DNA from: Oscillatoria sp. FACHB-1406
GTDB lineage: Bacteria > Cyanobacteriota > Cyanobacteriia > Cyanobacteriales > Spirulinaceae
Assembly (NCBI RefSeq): GCF_014698145.1
Contig: NZ_JACJSM010000011.1
Coordinates: forward strand, 96,198 to 160,197
Direction of reading: 5' to 3'
Length of the DNA: 64,000 nt
The translations under genes were made by a program, and so were the position numbers. Under the pieces are notes generated by a model. It made no database searches. It was not told where the DNA came from and was given only the letters and a program-made list of their open reading frames with translations. This document shows positions 16,955 through 26,491 of the stretch, in pieces (within the stretch, counting starts at the first letter, position 1; every line of letters begins with the position of its first letter).

Positions 16955-19643
16955 GCGCGTCCATTCCTACTTGGATGGGGGTCGCTTCCAATGAAGGGGC
17001 GATCGCGGTTTGGGGGCGTTCTGCGACAGGGATATACGGCGCGCTACGCCCTTCTAGTTTCACTCGCTGGTGCGATCGCCACAACACCCAAGGACCGAGG
17101 ATATTCCCCTGAATTTCGAGCAGGATCAGCGAGAGGGGATAATCGCTCGTACCGCGCAACCAAGTCAGAATCCGTTTTGTATGGTACATGGGCAAAGCAA
17201 CAAACACTTGCAAAAATCCCCGCCAATCTCCATCGCGCAGCCAAGTTGTTAAGTTATAAGAGACGTGACCCTTGCTGTAGCCGAAAATTTGACGGCGTAA
17301 GGCGGATAAATCCCGGCGATGCTTGTGCCAAACGTAAGCAGATGGCTCGTAGGTAATGGTATAGCCGGCTTTGAGAACTTTGTAGAACAGGTATGTATCT
17401 TCTCCGACCCCCGAGGGCATCCCCGGTCCGAGGGCTTCCTGCATTAAACCAATCTGGGGATGCGTAAAAATGCTGGCTCGAAAGGCAGCGTTGGCGGTTG
17501 CTCCCAATCCCCAAGTCGGTACGGCAAACTTGGGAAAAGATTTAAACCAGTCCCCGTTGACCTCAAAGGGTTCAAAACCTCGCCCTAAGCCGCCGTATCG
17601 TTCAAAGAAACGCTGGTAAATCGTCTCTAGCTGCAACGGTAAGACATTTCCCGTAACAATCATGACATCCGGTCGGGCAAAAGGCGCGACCAGCTTCTCA
17701 ATCCAATCGGGGGGAAGCGTCACGTCATCGTCGGTGGCAATGACAATATCTCCGGTGCTAGCAACAAAGCCTGCATTGCGAGCGTATGCGAGGCCTTGGC
17801 GCGGTTCCTTCACGAGCTTCACTTCAGGAAACTCGGCGACGACGGGGGCGGTTAAACCCGACGCGGGATGGTTGTCTACGACAATGATTTCTACTCGCCG
17901 AGCGGTTTGTTGTTTGACCAAGCATTGCAGGCAATTGCGCAGATCGTCGGGTCGGTCGTAGGTGGCGAGGTTAATGGAAACGGAAACGGAGTCTGGCAGT
18001 TTCTCGCATTGGATGACTTCTTTCACTTCCCGGTTAGGAGAATATCGCTCTGTCATGCTCGCAAATGCTTCCGCCCAGACGGTATTTTTGCCAGACTTGG
18101 CTAGGGGCTGGATCGCTTTCAAGCCTAACGCCTCAATAATGGCTTGGCTTAACCGGCTGCGGTGGATAGGCTGGTAAATATTCGGGATACTGACACCGCC
18201 TAAAGGCTCTCCCCGCCAGGTGACGAACACTTGAACGTCGGAGTATTGGGTTACATCGACTAGAGAATGTAAGGGCTGGGTGAGTTCGACGCTTCGCACG
18301 GCGACGGGTCGATTAACTTCGACGGGCGGTTGGGCGGGCGGTTCGGGGGCGATCTTTTCTTTCGCGATCGCTTCTTGGGGACCGAAGGAGGCGATAATTT
18401 CGGCAGCCTGTTTTTGAGCTTTTTGATAGCGAGTTATCCCAATGAAGGAACCCCAGAACTCAGCTTTGACGAGTTCTAGGGGAAACTGAGTGGGATGCTT
18501 AAAGGCAATCCAAAGCCGACGCAGGCTCCAATAGCACAGCCACCAAATTCCCAACCATATAAAAGAACGGCGCTCTTCGGGATAGGTGGTTGCCCCGCAG
18601 ACGAAGTAAGAATAAAGACCGATCCCGTTGTTCGTCAGTTGAGAGTGCAGTTTTTCGTAATCGCGCCGATGTCGGTGGCGCACGAGAGCGTCGGGTTCGT
18701 ATAGGAGCGTATGTCCTTTTTTGAGGACGCGGAAAAACATTTCTAAGTCGCCGCCGCCATTGGTGGGCGTGCCGACATCTAGGGCGGGATCGAAGGGGCC
18801 AATCTCTTCAAAAATGCAGCGCCGATAGGCCATATTTGCTCCCGTGCCAAATTGTCCCGCTCCCAGCCATCCCCAAGGCATTTTGCTATCGGGGTAGACG
18901 CGGTACCATTTGCGATCGAATCCCCGTCCAAAACCTCCATTCCATTCAAACAGCACTTGAGCTTCGGTTTCGAGTTCGTAGGGAACGACTAGCCCTGTTA
19001 TTGCCATGACTTCGGGGTTTTCCACGAAGGCTTTTGCTAAAGCTTTGACCCAACCGCGATCGACAACGACATCATCATCAGTGTAGGCCAGGATTTCGCC
19101 TTTGGCTTCGATAATCGCGCGATTGCGCGCCCAATCTAAGCCGGGACGGGGTTCGCAGACGTAGCGAATCTGGGGATAATGGGCTTGTAATAATTCTTGG
19201 GTTGCTTCGGTGCTGGGGGCGTTATCGACCACTAAAAGATCGAGGTGGGGATAGTCTAACTGACAGAGGGAATCCAAACAGAGGGCGAGGTCGGCGGTGC
19301 GATCGCGCGTACAAACGGCTATCGTTACGAGCGGTAATTCTCCATCGCATTCCGGCACTTGCAAATCGTATAAGTCCTTAAGTCGTATACCTTCTGGATT
19401 GGGGGAGGTTGCTAATCCATTTTGCAACAGGCGCTGGAGAATTCCCCAACTCTGTTGTTCGAGAAGACATTTCCCGAGAATTTCAGCCGTGCAGCATCCG
19501 TTGGCGATTGGCGCTTGAATATAACCGATGGGCGCGCCGTGCAAGCGGACTAATCCTTGTACGCCCAGATAACCCTCTAAATTCTCTAGGGTTTCCAGCG
19601 GACGACTGAGTTCGAGATCGACAACCTTGAGCGGATAAAGCAT
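16944..19643 (-). CDS. double GT2 glycosyltransferase
   Basis: An 899-residue protein with two family-2 transferase domains. The first starts near residue 104 (VTIAVCTRDRT, LLVVDNAPS, AYTDDDVVVD) and runs to about 400; the second starts near residue 551 (VSVSINLATYDRP, IIVVDNHPAS, IATDDDVTLP) and runs to about 800. Both keep the DDD metal-binding triplet, so both are probably active. The N-terminal ~100 residues and the linker (about 440-540) share a small repeated module (SRPLETL / TQPLHSL, VFVTWRGEPLGGVSIPN), suggesting internal duplication of a module-plus-GT unit. Such fusions can add alternating sugars. It is the first gene of the coupled GT-Wzm-Wzt unit. Confidence 0.87.
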   Translation of the reverse strand: MLYPLKVVDLELSRPLETLENLEGYLGVQGLVRLHGAPIGYIQAPIANGCCTAEILGKCLLEQQSWGILQRLLQNGLATSPNPEGIRLKDLYDLQVPECDGELPLVTIAVCTRDRTADLALCLDSLCQLDYPHLDLLVVDNAPSTEATQELLQAHYPQIRYVCEPRPGLDWARNRAIIEAKGEILAYTDDDVVVDRGWVKALAKAFVENPEVMAITGLVVPYELETEAQVLFEWNGGFGRGFDRKWYRVYPDSKMPWGWLGAGQFGTGANMAYRRCIFEEIGPFDPALDVGTPTNGGGDLEMFFRVLKKGHTLLYEPDALVRHRHRRDYEKLHSQLTNNGIGLYSYFVCGATTYPEERRSFIWLGIWWLCYWSLRRLWIAFKHPTQFPLELVKAEFWGSFIGITRYQKAQKQAAEIIASFGPQEAIAKEKIAPEPPAQPPVEVNRPVAVRSVELTQPLHSLVDVTQYSDVQVFVTWRGEPLGGVSIPNIYQPIHRSRLSQAIIEALGLKAIQPLAKSGKNTVWAEAFASMTERYSPNREVKEVIQCEKLPDSVSVSINLATYDRPDDLRNCLQCLVKQQTARRVEIIVVDNHPASGLTAPVVAEFPEVKLVKEPRQGLAYARNAGFVASTGDIVIATDDDVTLPPDWIEKLVAPFARPDVMIVTGNVLPLQLETIYQRFFERYGGLGRGFEPFEVNGDWFKSFPKFAVPTWGLGATANAAFRASIFTHPQIGLMQEALGPGMPSGVGEDTYLFYKVLKAGYTITYEPSAYVWHKHRRDLSALRRQIFGYSKGHVSYNLTTWLRDGDWRGFLQVFVALPMYHTKRILTWLRGTSDYPLSLILLEIQGNILGPWVLWRSHQRVKLEGRSAPYIPVAERPQTAIAPSLEATPIQVGMDAHGS

Positions 19644-19774
19644 TCCCTAACTCTCCTGAAATAGTGCTGTTAATACTCGGCATAAACTGCCTCTTCGGAA
19701 TTTAAAATTCCCAATTCGCTCGCGAAAGTATTTCGCCACATTTTACGGGATTTCTGAATGATCGCCCATCAAAA

Positions 19775-20830
19775 TTAGATTGCTGAGAGCGAGTAATGTA
19801 AGACTTTGCCGACTAAAAGCTTGAAATAAATACTGAGTTTGGATTGACGCGCTTCGGAAACCTTTAAGGGCTGAGTGGGACGCGCGCTTTGCCTCCCCGT
19901 TAAGATTTGCCAGAGACTTTGTAGTAGCAAGCTGTACCAGCCGTAGCGTCCCAAAGGCGTGATGAAGTCGGCTTTTAGAGCTTCGAGCAACCAAAAGATG
20001 GTTTGCTCGGGATCGCGATCGTGATGGCTTTGGCGTGCGAGGTAGAGGTAAAAACTGCTACAGGATAAGCGGTGCAGGAGAAGGGGAATATCGGGGCGAT
20101 TTTGGCGAGTGGCTTGCAGCATTAAGCGGTGCGATCGCGCCATTTTCTGGTAGTCTCGGGACATACTGCTGGCAATTTTGCGATAGCCGACGGTAAATTC
20201 CGGGACGACGCAAAAGCGATATTTTTCGGCGATGCGCAGGTATAAATCCCAATCTTCGCAACCTTGGGCGTTCTGAACCTTTAAGTCGCTATTGTAACCG
20301 CCGACCCGCTCTAAGCAGGAACGACGAATCAGCGTCGCACTGGCATTGCCTAAAAAGTTATGACAAATTAGCGTTTTGTAAACGTCACCCTCAATCGTGC
20401 TGGCGTGGAACGGGCCGAGGGGAGAATCATTTTCGTTGATATCGACAGACCAGGAATAGACTAAACCCACGCTGCTATCGGATTGCGAAAGGCGCTTGAC
20501 TTGCTTTTCGAGGTGTTGGGGATACCAAATATCGTCCGCATCGAGGGGCGCGATGAATTCGCCGCGCGCGTTAGCGATGCCGAAGTTGCGCGCCGCCGCT
20601 ACGCCGGAGTTAGACTGCTGGAGGATAACGATGCGCCCATCGCGTTGGGAAAGTTCGGTGGCAATTTCGACGGTGCGATCGCTCGAGCCATCATCAACGA
20701 TAATAATCTCGAAGTCGCGATCGCTTTGAGCGAGAACCGAATTTACGGTTCGCTCGAGCCACACTTCAGCATTGTAGGCAGGAATAATGACGGAAACGCG
20801 GGGCAAGGGGAGGCAAGAGAGAGCGGTCAT
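19775..20830 (-). CDS. GT2 glycosyltransferase
   Basis: A 351-residue soluble family-2 transferase: VSVIIPAYNAEVWL at residue ~13, IIIVDDGSSDRT, and PLDADDIWYP as the DXD metal site. The C-terminal part (about 240-330) is helical and weakly hydrophobic. It lies 131 bases upstream of the double GT2 on the same strand and opens the minus-strand polysaccharide run. Acceptor and donor sugars cannot be read from the sequence. Confidence 0.88.
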   Translation of the reverse strand: MTALSCLPLPRVSVIIPAYNAEVWLERTVNSVLAQSDRDFEIIIVDDGSSDRTVEIATELSQRDGRIVILQQSNSGVAAARNFGIANARGEFIAPLDADDIWYPQHLEKQVKRLSQSDSSVGLVYSWSVDINENDSPLGPFHASTIEGDVYKTLICHNFLGNASATLIRRSCLERVGGYNSDLKVQNAQGCEDWDLYLRIAEKYRFCVVPEFTVGYRKIASSMSRDYQKMARSHRLMLQATRQNRPDIPLLLHRLSCSSFYLYLARQSHHDRDPEQTIFWLLEALKADFITPLGRYGWYSLLLQSLWQILTGRQSARPTQPLKVSEARQSKLSIYFKLLVGKVLHYSLSAI

Positions 20831-21231
20831 GCGAGAGATTGCTTGGCAATTTTAAGGATTTGGGGACGCTCATCTGGCGATAGGCGCGATGGTACGAGGG
20901 TTAAAAACGGGTGGGAGGTAACTTGAGAGTTCAAGCTGTTCGCTTGGCTTGATTTTCACGCGCAAATCTTAGCTACTGCTCTTAGATAGCACAGTCAAGT
21001 TAGCTCCGTAAAGTCCAGGATTCCTCTTTTACAAAAACTTGACGAAAATTACGGCGATTGCCAAACTAGGGTAGAGTTTATTGAAATTCCAAGCTAAATC
21101 TTACTAAAATGACCGTAAGTTTATGGGGCTAATGCCTTCATAACGATTTAGGACTTCTTAGGACGTTTTTACGTCTCTTCAATACGGCTCTACCGCAAAC
21201 TCAATAATTTTTAATAGACACCTCACTAAAG
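20831..21231. other. divergent control region of the polysaccharide locus
   Basis: About 400 bases between divergent glycosyltransferase genes. No gene, terminator or strong palindrome is visible. TTGACG at about 21039 is the best -35-like hexamer for the plus strand, but no well-spaced -10 follows. Promoters for both arms of the locus must lie here. Confidence 0.4.
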
Positions 21232-22281
21232 ATGAGCGGACGTTCTCAAAGCTTACCCGCAATTTCACTGATCGTCCCGGTTTATAATGGCGGTGATAAT
21301 TTTCAGCGCTGTTTGACCAGTATTGCTTCTGGAGTTTCCCCATCAACTGAGGTGATTGTCGTGGGCGATGGCGACACCGATGGTTCTTGGGAAAAAGCCC
21401 AATTATTCGGGTTCGAGGGGATTCGCCTGCCAGAATCTCGAGGACCGGCAACTGCACGAAATATTGGGGCAAAACAAGCTAAAAATGAGATTCTTTTTTT
21501 TGTGGATGCGGACGTAGAAATTTATCCCGATACCCTGACTAAAATCGCAGCCGTTTTTGAATCCGATCCCCAGTTAGCCGCTTTAATCGGTTCCTACGAC
21601 GACGCACCCGGAGCGGCTAACTTTTTATCTCAGTATAAAAACTTATTCCACCATTACACCCACCAAATTTCCTCAGAAGAAGCATCGACATTTTGGGGAG
21701 CTTGTGGAGCGATTCGTCGCGATATTTTTCTGGAAATGGGGGGGTTTGATGAAAGTTATCGTCTTCCCTGTGTGGAAGATATCGAACTAGGCTATCGTTT
21801 AAAAAAAGCAGGCTATCGCATCCAACTTTGCAAAGAGATTCAAGTCAAACATCTCAAACGTTGGGGGATAATCTCGTTGTTGCGAGCAGATTTTTTTTAC
21901 CGGGCGCTGCCTTGGACGGCTTTGATTTTACGCGATCGCGCTTTGTCTAACGATTTGAACCTTCAATACTCCAGTCGTCTCAGCGTCGTCGCGATTTACT
22001 TACTCTCGGTCAGCCTAATCGCTTCTGTGAAGTATCCCATTGCCCTCTGTCTGGTCGTATTAGCGAGCCTTGCTTTACTCTTTCTCAATGTCTCAGTTTA
22101 CCAATTTTTCTATCATAAACGCGGCTTATCATTTACCCTCGGAACAATATTCTGGCACTGGCTTTATTATTTTTACAGCGGACTGGCTTTCGCAATTGGC
22201 AATATGCGCTACCAACTTCAATCTTTTAAGCAAGCGATGGCCCACTTCACCCGAAAAAGTAAGCCATCTGCCCCTTGCTAG
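21232..22281 (+). CDS. membrane-anchored GT2 glycosyltransferase
   Basis: A 349-residue family-2 transferase: ISLIVPVYNGGDNF, EVIVVGDGDTDGS (with a Gly replacing the more usual Asp of VDDGS), FFVDADVEIYP as DXD-like site and a GGFDESY...ED acceptor block. Residues about 250-330 hold two or three membrane helices. It transcribes away from the minus-strand cluster and is followed after 112 bases by the FAD protein, probably in the same unit. Confidence 0.85.
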   Translation: MSGRSQSLPAISLIVPVYNGGDNFQRCLTSIASGVSPSTEVIVVGDGDTDGSWEKAQLFGFEGIRLPESRGPATARNIGAKQAKNEILFFVDADVEIYPDTLTKIAAVFESDPQLAALIGSYDDAPGAANFLSQYKNLFHHYTHQISSEEASTFWGACGAIRRDIFLEMGGFDESYRLPCVEDIELGYRLKKAGYRIQLCKEIQVKHLKRWGIISLLRADFFYRALPWTALILRDRALSNDLNLQYSSRLSVVAIYLLSVSLIASVKYPIALCLVVLASLALLFLNVSVYQFFYHKRGLSFTLGTIFWHWLYYFYSGLAFAIGNMRYQLQSFKQAMAHFTRKSKPSAPC

Positions 22282-22393
22282 TTTATTTAGCGCCGACCCG
22301 ACAACTCAATAAGAGAAAACTTGTGTATATTCAAGAGACGAGACTTTTTTCATACTTCATACCTAGATCGTAATTAATTGCTAGAGGAGTCTT

Positions 22394-23875
22394 ATGCAAA
22401 CAAATTATCGGGTGGCGATTGTCGGGGCTGGGCCAGCAGGCTTGACGGCTGCTTACGAACTCGCCAAGCAAGGAATTCATCTGCTCGTGGTAGAGCGAGA
22501 TGATAAAGTAGGAGGCATTGCTCGCACTGAAATTTATAAAGGCTATCGCTTCGATATTGGAGGACATCGCTTTTATACCAAAGTAGGAGAAGTTCAACAA
22601 TTGTGGCTCGAAGTGCTGGGCGACGAGTTCATTCAAGTTCCTCGCCTCTCGCGTATTTATTACAGGGGTAAATTTTTTGATTATCCTCTTTCTTTTGCTA
22701 ACACTTTATCGAATCTCGGATTGGGAACAAGTGCTGCAATTGTTCTGAGCTACATCAAAGCAAAAATTCAGGCTTTTATCAAACGTCCGGAACCAGAAAC
22801 TTTTGAGGAGTGGGTAACTCATTGTTTTGGTCGTCGCCTTTATGAAACTTTTTTTAAAACTTATACAGAAAAAGTTTGGGGGATTCCCTGCAATAAAATT
22901 AGTGCAGAATGGGCCATTCAACGGATTAAAGGATTATCTTTAAAGCAGGCAGTTATTAATGCTTTATTCGGCACAAATAACACCAAAACTTTAATCAAGA
23001 AATTTGACTACCCCATTTTGGGACCGGGCATGATGTGGGAGCGTTTTACTGAAGCGGTGGAAAAGTTAGGGGGCGATGTCTGGCTTGATACCGGCGTAAT
23101 TCGCGTTAAACACCATCAGCAGCGAATTGAGAGTATGGAGGTCGATCGCAATGGGGAAGTTGTCGAGGTGAAGGCAGAACATTTTATTTCGAGTATGCCG
23201 GTGACGGCGCTAGTGCGCTGTCTCGACCCTCGTCCGCCCGAGCCAATATTGGAAGCAGCGCGATCGCTAAAATATCGGGCTTTTATTATCGTAGCACTCA
23301 TTATTGACGCTCCCAATCTTTTCCCAGATAACTGGATTTATATTCACTCTCCAGAAGTGACAGTCGGGCGCATCCAAAACTTTAAAAATTGGAGTCCGGC
23401 AATGGTTCCCGATCCGAATAAAACCTGTTTGGGTATGGAATATTTTTGCGATGAAGGCGACGATCTGTGGAATCTCTCCAACGAAAAGTTACTGGAACTC
23501 GCGACGAAAGAAATCGGGATATTAGGTTTGGCTAAATCGGCAAAGGTAGAAGATGGAACGGTTTTACGACAGCCGAAAGCTTACCCCGTTTACGATCGCA
23601 ATTATCGCCAACATTTACAAGTCTTGCAAGACTACTTAGCGGGTTTTGATAATTTACAAACTGTCGGACGTAATGGAATGCACCGATATAATAACCAAGA
23701 CCACTCGATGCTGACGGGGTTGCTGGCTGCTAAAAATATTATTGGCGAGAAACACGATTTGTGGCAAGTCAATGTCGAACGCTCTTACTACGAAGATTTC
23801 ACCCAGGAAGAATGGGAAAAGCGCCAGAAATCTTTATCAAAAGCTAGCCGAGAAGTTATGCCGGATAGTCTTTAA
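22394..23875 (+). CDS. NAD(P)/FAD-dependent oxidoreductase, UDP-galactopyranose mutase-like
   Basis: A 493-residue flavoprotein with the N-terminal dinucleotide fold VAIVGAGPAGLTAAYEL, then VVERDDKVGGIARTE and FDIGGHRFYTK, as in UDP-galactopyranose mutase and related amine-oxidase-fold proteins of polysaccharide loci. The conserved C-terminal FAD block is GRNGMHRYNNQDHSM. AGAGGAG (22381-22387) precedes ATG 22394. True UDP-galactopyranose mutases are about 370-400 residues, so this longer type may act on another nucleotide sugar or lipid-linked sugar. Confidence 0.82.
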   Translation: MQTNYRVAIVGAGPAGLTAAYELAKQGIHLLVVERDDKVGGIARTEIYKGYRFDIGGHRFYTKVGEVQQLWLEVLGDEFIQVPRLSRIYYRGKFFDYPLSFANTLSNLGLGTSAAIVLSYIKAKIQAFIKRPEPETFEEWVTHCFGRRLYETFFKTYTEKVWGIPCNKISAEWAIQRIKGLSLKQAVINALFGTNNTKTLIKKFDYPILGPGMMWERFTEAVEKLGGDVWLDTGVIRVKHHQQRIESMEVDRNGEVVEVKAEHFISSMPVTALVRCLDPRPPEPILEAARSLKYRAFIIVALIIDAPNLFPDNWIYIHSPEVTVGRIQNFKNWSPAMVPDPNKTCLGMEYFCDEGDDLWNLSNEKLLELATKEIGILGLAKSAKVEDGTVLRQPKAYPVYDRNYRQHLQVLQDYLAGFDNLQTVGRNGMHRYNNQDHSMLTGLLAAKNIIGEKHDLWQVNVERSYYEDFTQEEWEKRQKSLSKASREVMPDSL

Positions 23876-24028
23876 TCGAAGTTTGAGGGATGTTACGAGT
23901 TAAAGCTTTAGGGGAACTATCGAGACTAACTTGATGTAAATTTGAGATAATTATAGGGTAACAGTTTCGGTACGAAATTCGACAGCGATCCTAAAACCAA
24001 CTCTGACTTTCCCTAAGCTTTTCTAGTT

Positions 24029-25147
24029 ATGGACATCTACCGCAATGCCCTGCGCCCGCTTCTCTTTTCGGGACTTAAGATCGAGCCGGAGTTCGCCCAT
24101 CAACAAAGTCTGCAATTCCTTCAATGGTTGGAGGAAGCGCAAGAGTATCAACCGGCTGCCCTTATTTTAAAGCAGTTCGATCGCGCGTTTGGCTACCCAG
24201 ATTCTCGCTTAAAGCAGCAGTTATGGGGCATTGAGTTTCCCAATCCTTTGGGGTTAGCGGCGGGATTTGATAAGGATGGCGTAGCGGCTGGAATTTGGGG
24301 CGATTTTGGGATGGGATTTGCCGAGTTAGGAACGGTAACGTACCATCCGCAACCGGGAAATCCTCGTCCTCGTTTGTTTCGCTTGCTCGAAGATAAAGCG
24401 GTGCTGAATCGTATGGGATTTAATAATCGGGGAAGTGCTGCTTTAGCGGAACGTTTGCAACAATTAAAAGCGCGAAAAGTTCCATTAGGAATTAATTTAG
24501 GAAAGTCTAAGATTACGCCGTTAGCAGAGGCAGCAGCGGACTATGCGGGCAGTTTTAAGCGCTTGCAATCGCTGGGAGATTATTTTGTGGTGAATGTGAG
24601 TTCGCCGAATACGCCGGGATTGCGATCGCTGCAAGATAAGAGCCAACTTAACGATATTTTAACCGTTTTACAAGCCGAAAATCAAGCTCGAAAGCCAATT
24701 TTAGTGAAGATTGCACCGGATTTGGAGTGGGATGCGATCGCGGATGTTATCGACTTAGCTTTTACTCACAAACTAGCGGGAATTATCGCCACGAATACTA
24801 CGATTAGTCGCGAGGGACTGAAAACGAAAATGCTCGCGGCTACGGGAAAATCGATTGGGGAAGAAGCGGGAGGAATCAGCGGTAAACCGTTACGCGATCG
24901 CGCGACAGAAGTCATTCGTTTTATCCGCAAACAATCGCAGGGAAAATTAATAATTGTGGGAGTGGGCGGTATTTTCACGGCAGAGGATGCTTGGGAAAAA
25001 ATCATCTCCGGTGCAAGTTTAATTCAAGTGTATACGGGCTGGATTTATGAAGGCCCGTGGATGGTTCGAGAAATTCTGGCAGGATTAGTCCAAAAGTTAG
25101 AGCGTGAAGGTTTAAAGTCAATTGCTGAAGCCGTGAATATTAAGTAA
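24029..25147 (+). CDS. pyrD: dihydroorotate dehydrogenase (quinone), class 2
   Basis: Oxidises dihydroorotate to orotate with a membrane quinone as acceptor in pyrimidine synthesis. The 372-residue product has the class 2 N-terminal amphipathic extension ([16 protein letters not shown]) that docks to the membrane, then [10 protein letters not shown], the catalytic Ser region [29 protein letters not shown] for phosphate binding of FMN, and [11 protein letters not shown]. It stands alone, flanked by ordinary intergenic DNA. Confidence 0.95.
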   Translation: MDIYRNALRPLLFSGLKIEPEFAHQQSLQFLQWLEEAQEYQPAALILKQFDRAFGYPDSRLKQQLWGIEFPNPLGLAAGFDKDGVAAGIWGDFGMGFAELGTVTYHPQPGNPRPRLFRLLEDKAVLNRMGFNNRGSAALAERLQQLKARKVPLGINLGKSKITPLAEAAADYAGSFKRLQSLGDYFVVNVSSPNTPGLRSLQDKSQLNDILTVLQAENQARKPILVKIAPDLEWDAIADVIDLAFTHKLAGIIATNTTISREGLKTKMLAATGKSIGEEAGGISGKPLRDRATEVIRFIRKQSQGKLIIVGVGGIFTAEDAWEKIISGASLIQVYTGWIYEGPWMVREILAGLVQKLEREGLKSIAEAVNIK

Positions 25148-25234
25148 CAGACAAGGGGTGAAGGGAGACGGTTTATTTTTCAGCAGAACGTGGGAATTGC
25201 GATAAGATCGACATAGTGCCACCCTCAACTGAAT

Positions 25235-26449
25235 GTGAATAGCTCAACGCTGAACAACTCAATTTCATTGGCTATGACTAACGGTTCGCCAGAAGAATCG
25301 ATCGCACGCCTAAAGCCTCAAATATTACCCTCTTCGGTAATGGCGTTAGATGAAATCGTTAGCAACTTGCGAAAAACATTAGAACGCCATCGGGGAGAAC
25401 GACAATTAATTGTCATTCAGGATTTCCCCGATCCTGACGCTCTCTCTAGCGCTTGGGCGTATCAACTGATTGCTCAACAATACGAAATTCAATCGGAAAT
25501 TATTTACGCAGGGACGCTATCGCATCAGGAAAATATTGCCTTAGTGAAATTAGCAGGAATTCCGGCGCAGCGGTGTACTCTTCAAAGTTTAAAAGAACGC
25601 GATTTGTCTTTATATCGGGGCTGCGTTCTCGTCGATAGTCAAGGAACGACGAGTCAACTTTTCCCTTTATTGCTAGAGGCAAATATTCCGGTTGTTGTCG
25701 CGATCGATCATCATCGCCCGCAGGATAAATTGGCAGCAGAATTTATCGATTTGCGCCCCCACGTTCGGGCGACAGCAACAATTTTGACAGAATATCTGCA
25801 AGCGGGAATGTTGCGTTTGGATGCCAATAATAAACAGCACGTTCGTTGCGCGACAGCGCTAATGCACGGTTTGCGTTCGGATACAGATCGATTGATGCAA
25901 GCGCAGGAAGAAGATTTTTTGGCGGCGGCTTATTTAAGTCGATTTTACGATCCGCCGTTGCTGAGTGCAGTGCTACAATCGTCGAGATCGCGCCATGTGA
26001 TGGATGCGATCGAACGTTCGCTTTCTAATCGCGTGGTAGCGAATGGTTTTTCGATCGCGGGAATTGGCTATTTGCGGGCGGAAAATCGCGATGCAATCCC
26101 GCAAGCTGCCGATTTTTTAGTCACCGAAGAAAACGTGCATACGGCAGTCGTTTATGGTTTAGTTCGCAATGAAGAAGAAGAACGCGAAGCGATTATTGGT
26201 TCGCTGCGAACCAATAAAATTACGTTAGATCCGGATGATTTTTTAAAAGAAGCGTTCGGACAAGATTCTCAAGGACGCTTTTTTGGCGGAGGGCGCTTGC
26301 GGGCGGGCGGTTTTGAAGTTACGGTGGGTTTTCTTTCGGGCTATAATGATTGTGCTAAATATGCCAAGCTTAAATGGGAAGTCTTCGACGCGCAAATTAA
26401 GCAAAAGTTGGCGCGTTTGGTAAATCCGGGGACTGACGCAATTGATTAA
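25235..26449 (+). CDS. DHH-family phosphoesterase (NrnA/oligoribonuclease-like)
   Basis: A 404-residue DHH-DHHA1 protein. Metal ligands: DFPDPDA (Asp63, Asp66, Asp68), VLVDSQG (Asp134) and IDHH (158-160). The C-terminal DHHA1 domain holds FGGGRLRAGGFEVTVGF. Such enzymes degrade nanoRNA, pAp or cyclic dinucleotide products; the exact substrate is not determined. A GTG start at 25235 is assumed; an in-frame ATG at 25274 would remove 13 non-conserved residues and is equally possible. Confidence 0.88.
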   Translation: MNSSTLNNSISLAMTNGSPEESIARLKPQILPSSVMALDEIVSNLRKTLERHRGERQLIVIQDFPDPDALSSAWAYQLIAQQYEIQSEIIYAGTLSHQENIALVKLAGIPAQRCTLQSLKERDLSLYRGCVLVDSQGTTSQLFPLLLEANIPVVVAIDHHRPQDKLAAEFIDLRPHVRATATILTEYLQAGMLRLDANNKQHVRCATALMHGLRSDTDRLMQAQEEDFLAAAYLSRFYDPPLLSAVLQSSRSRHVMDAIERSLSNRVVANGFSIAGIGYLRAENRDAIPQAADFLVTEENVHTAVVYGLVRNEEEEREAIIGSLRTNKITLDPDDFLKEAFGQDSQGRFFGGGRLRAGGFEVTVGFLSGYNDCAKYAKLKWEVFDAQIKQKLARLVNPGTDAID

Positions 26450-26491
26450 GAAGCCGATGGGATTGGGGCGAGGTGGGGACATAGATAGGCA

